Below are positions 62,710-64,000 of a DNA stretch of 64,000 nt, one piece after another. The notes under the pieces were generated by a model. That model searched no databases, was not told the origin of the DNA, and saw only the letters and a list, made by a program, of their open reading frames with translations. A program made the translations under genes and the position numbers. Origin of the DNA: Bacilli bacterium (GTDB lineage Bacteria > Bacillota_I > Bacilli_A > RF39 > UBA660); NCBI GenBank assembly GCA_017627015.1, contig JAGAHP010000017.1, positions 6,823-70,822 on the forward strand, written 5' to 3'. Positions within the stretch are counted from its first letter, which is position 1, and every line of letters starts with the position of its first letter.

Positions 62710-63060
62710 ATGATTACAAATGAATTTGAAATAAAAAAATCTAGATTTATTACATATTTATATAATCTAGATAATATAGATGAAGTTGATAGTATTGTTA
62801 ATAATATTAGAGAAGAACATAAAAAAGCAAGACACGTTGTTTATGTATATAAAATTAATAATACCGGTAAAATAAATGATGATGGTGAACCTAAAGGTAC
62901 CGCTGGTATGCCTATATTTAATGTTATAGAAAAGAACAATTTAAATAACGTCTTAATTGTTGTTGTTAGATATTTTGGAGGTATAAAACTAGGCGCTGGT
63001 GGTTTATTTAGGGCGTATTCAAAATCTGCTTCAGAAATAATAAAGAAACTAGATAACTAG
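62710..63060 (+). CDS. yigZ: YigZ/IMPACT family protein, short form
   Basis: 116 residues. UPF0029 N-domain: EIKKSRFITYLYNLDN (about 7-22), HKKARHVVYVYK (about 38-49), DDGEPKGTAGMPIF (about 58-71) and VVRYFGGIKLGAGGLFRAYSKSA (about 84-106). Bacterial YigZ usually has about 200 residues with a C-terminal DUF1949 ferredoxin-like domain, absent here. The ORF ends at a proper stop and a strong terminator, so it is a short form rather than a damaged gene. Confidence 0.9.
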   Translation: MITNEFEIKKSRFITYLYNLDNIDEVDSIVNNIREEHKKARHVVYVYKINNTGKINDDGEPKGTAGMPIFNVIEKNNLNNVLIVVVRYFGGIKLGAGGLFRAYSKSASEIIKKLDN

Positions 63061-63072
63061 TTTCTTTTATTT
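63042..63072. terminator. Bidirectional terminator
   Basis: AAAGAAACTAG (63042-63052) pairs with CTAGTTTCTTT (63057-63067), T-run on both strands. Confidence 0.85.
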
Positions 63073-64000
63073 TAGATCGCCTTTTATAAAATGTTTGAAC
63101 CATATAGTTGGCTTAGCAATTTTACTTATTTTAAAATTAACATATTTTCCTAAAACAACATCTTCATCAACTAACTTATATTTATTTTCTTTACCTTTTA
63201 TTATTTCTTTAGTAATAAATATTTTAGTATTTCCATGAGAATCCGTTTTAGTTTTAGTTACTTTATCAATAATAATTTTATTATTACTTGAATAAGCAAT
63301 TATATCTCCTTCATCATAGGATTTATATTGGATTTTTTTATTAATTAGAATCGCATCACCTTTTTTTATCTTTGAAATAGAACTCTTTTCTACTCCAATT
63401 AAATGATATTTAAAGAATCCTGAAATCAATCCTATTCCTATTGTAAATAGTAATAATAATGGAATATCTATAAAAGTAACTTTTAATATGTTTTTAATAG
63501 CCTTATTTTTATCATATAATTCATTTGATATCATTCTAGATAAATATATGTATGTCAAAGCTGGAAAAGCTATATTAACAACAGAACTTAAATAATTACC
63601 TAATATCGGTTTATAAGGCACTAAATACTTAAATAAACATAATGTAACTGTATATAATATACAAGGGAAATAACCTACTTTATAATCTATATAACTTAGT
63701 AAACTATTTTTAAATATTAATGGTAATACTGTTACTGTTATAAAAATAAACAAATTAGTTAAATCAAGTTTAAATAGATAAAAATTTAGTGAAATGTCTA
63801 ATAATATTATTAAGAATGTAATAAAATATATAACCTTCTTATTATCTTTGTTATTAGATATAAAATTATATCTTAATGCTTCAAGAGATAAAATTCCTAT
63901 TAATGGTAAAAAAATATTTTTAATTATATTTAAAAGACTAGTAGAATATACTTCTTTACCATAACCAGTAAATAAACCTAAGAAATATATTAAAGTAAAA
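63067..64000 (-). CDS. Signal-peptidase I-like (SipW-type) protein with long membrane N-region, 5' end outside window
   Basis: The - strand frame stays open to the window edge, so at least 311 residues exist; the TTG at 63753 is not the start. The first about 200 residues hold many membrane segments. The last 110 contain GVEKSSISKIKKGDAILI, where Ser and GD align with SMEPTIxxGD of S26B peptidases, then EGDIIAYSSNNKIIIDKVTK and VLGKYV. The usual catalytic His ('THRV') is replaced by Asp-Lys (IDKV), so activity is doubtful. It may be a degenerate SipW relative. Confidence 0.6.
   Translation of the reverse strand, partial: FTLIYFLGLFTGYGKEVYSTSLLNIIKNIFLPLIGILSLEALRYNFISNNKDNKKVIYFITFLIILLDISLNFYLFKLDLTNLFIFITVTVLPLIFKNSLLSYIDYKVGYFPCILYTVTLCLFKYLVPYKPILGNYLSSVVNIAFPALTYIYLSRMISNELYDKNKAIKNILKVTFIDIPLLLLFTIGIGLISGFFKYHLIGVEKSSISKIKKGDAILINKKIQYKSYDEGDIIAYSSNNKIIIDKVTKTKTDSHGNTKIFITKEIIKGKENKYKLVDEDVVLGKYVNFKISKIAKPTIWFKHFIKGDLK

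Overview
The window is very AT-rich chromosomal DNA with tightly packed genes. Translation uses the standard bacterial code: TGA serves only as a stop (for example at 5773-5775 and 15354-15356) and Trp is TGG. Many genes have clear Bacillota homologues, including LonA, ValS under a T-box, MreC/MreD, SpoIIB, SpoIVFA/SpoIVFB, SpoIIM, YvcK, IreB, RuvX, the TrmR/TrhP pair, GreA and trigger factor. The gene order follows the Bacillus subtilis lon / spoVID-ysxE-valS / spoIIB-radC-mreCD-spoIVFAB region and the yrzL-yrrK-yrzB / yrrM-yrrN-yrrO / greA region. With the low GC, BspA-type surface repeats and compact genome style, this suggests an uncultured, probably gut-associated and probably spore-forming member of class Bacilli (Erysipelotrichia/RF39-like). 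The exact lineage cannot be read from the sequence.

Layout. 1-1218: 3' end of a BspA-like repeat surface protein. 1317-12032 (+): LonA, a SpoVID-like LysM protein, a CotS/YsxE-like protein, a lipoprotein-like anchor plus thermonuclease, a 722-residue unknown membrane protein, then a T-box leader driving an HD hydrolase and valS. 12044-15356: a membrane protein of unknown role (-) and a zinc-ribbon polytopic membrane protein (+). 15415-25882 (+): proS, spoIIB-radC-mreC-mreD-spoIVFA-spoIVFB, spoIIM, murE, mnmA and yvcK, with two genes too short for routine calling (20788-20964 and 23114-23257). 25973-26737: an XRE-type regulator with an obvious operator.

26811-42873 is almost entirely on the - strand and is the surface-polysaccharide region. 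It holds a PHP tyrosine phosphatase, a BY-kinase and an LCP ligase, then VanZ, a RhuM pseudogene, a retropepsin-like protein and a phosphoesterase, and finally an eight-gene capsule/exopolysaccharide operon (initiating sugar transferase, four glycosyltransferases, Wzy-like polymerase, pyruvyl transferase, Wzx flippase) with a promoter at 42931-42959 and a terminator at 34457-34485. 43023-51031 holds unknown paired Lys-rich proteins, phosphoglucomutase, an Xer recombinase, a metallopeptidase-like protein and a transglutaminase-like protein. 51121-64000 is housekeeping: rarA, tig, greA, the tRNA 5-methoxyuridine operon, ruvX/ireB, mltG, uvrC, a short YigZ and a signal-peptidase-like gene cut by the window edge.

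The strongest leads are: MurE lacking the mDAP-recognition arginine; a T-box that controls an HD hydrolase together with valS; a 47-codon ORF after murE whose only well-placed start is AUA; a 58-residue Tyr/Pro-rich protein between spoIVFB and spoIIM; a 209-bp near-identical block shared by two glycosyltransferase genes; and the large unknown proteins at 6382-8550, 43023-45156 and 49421-51031. No rRNA, tRNA, CRISPR array, IS element or complete phage was seen.
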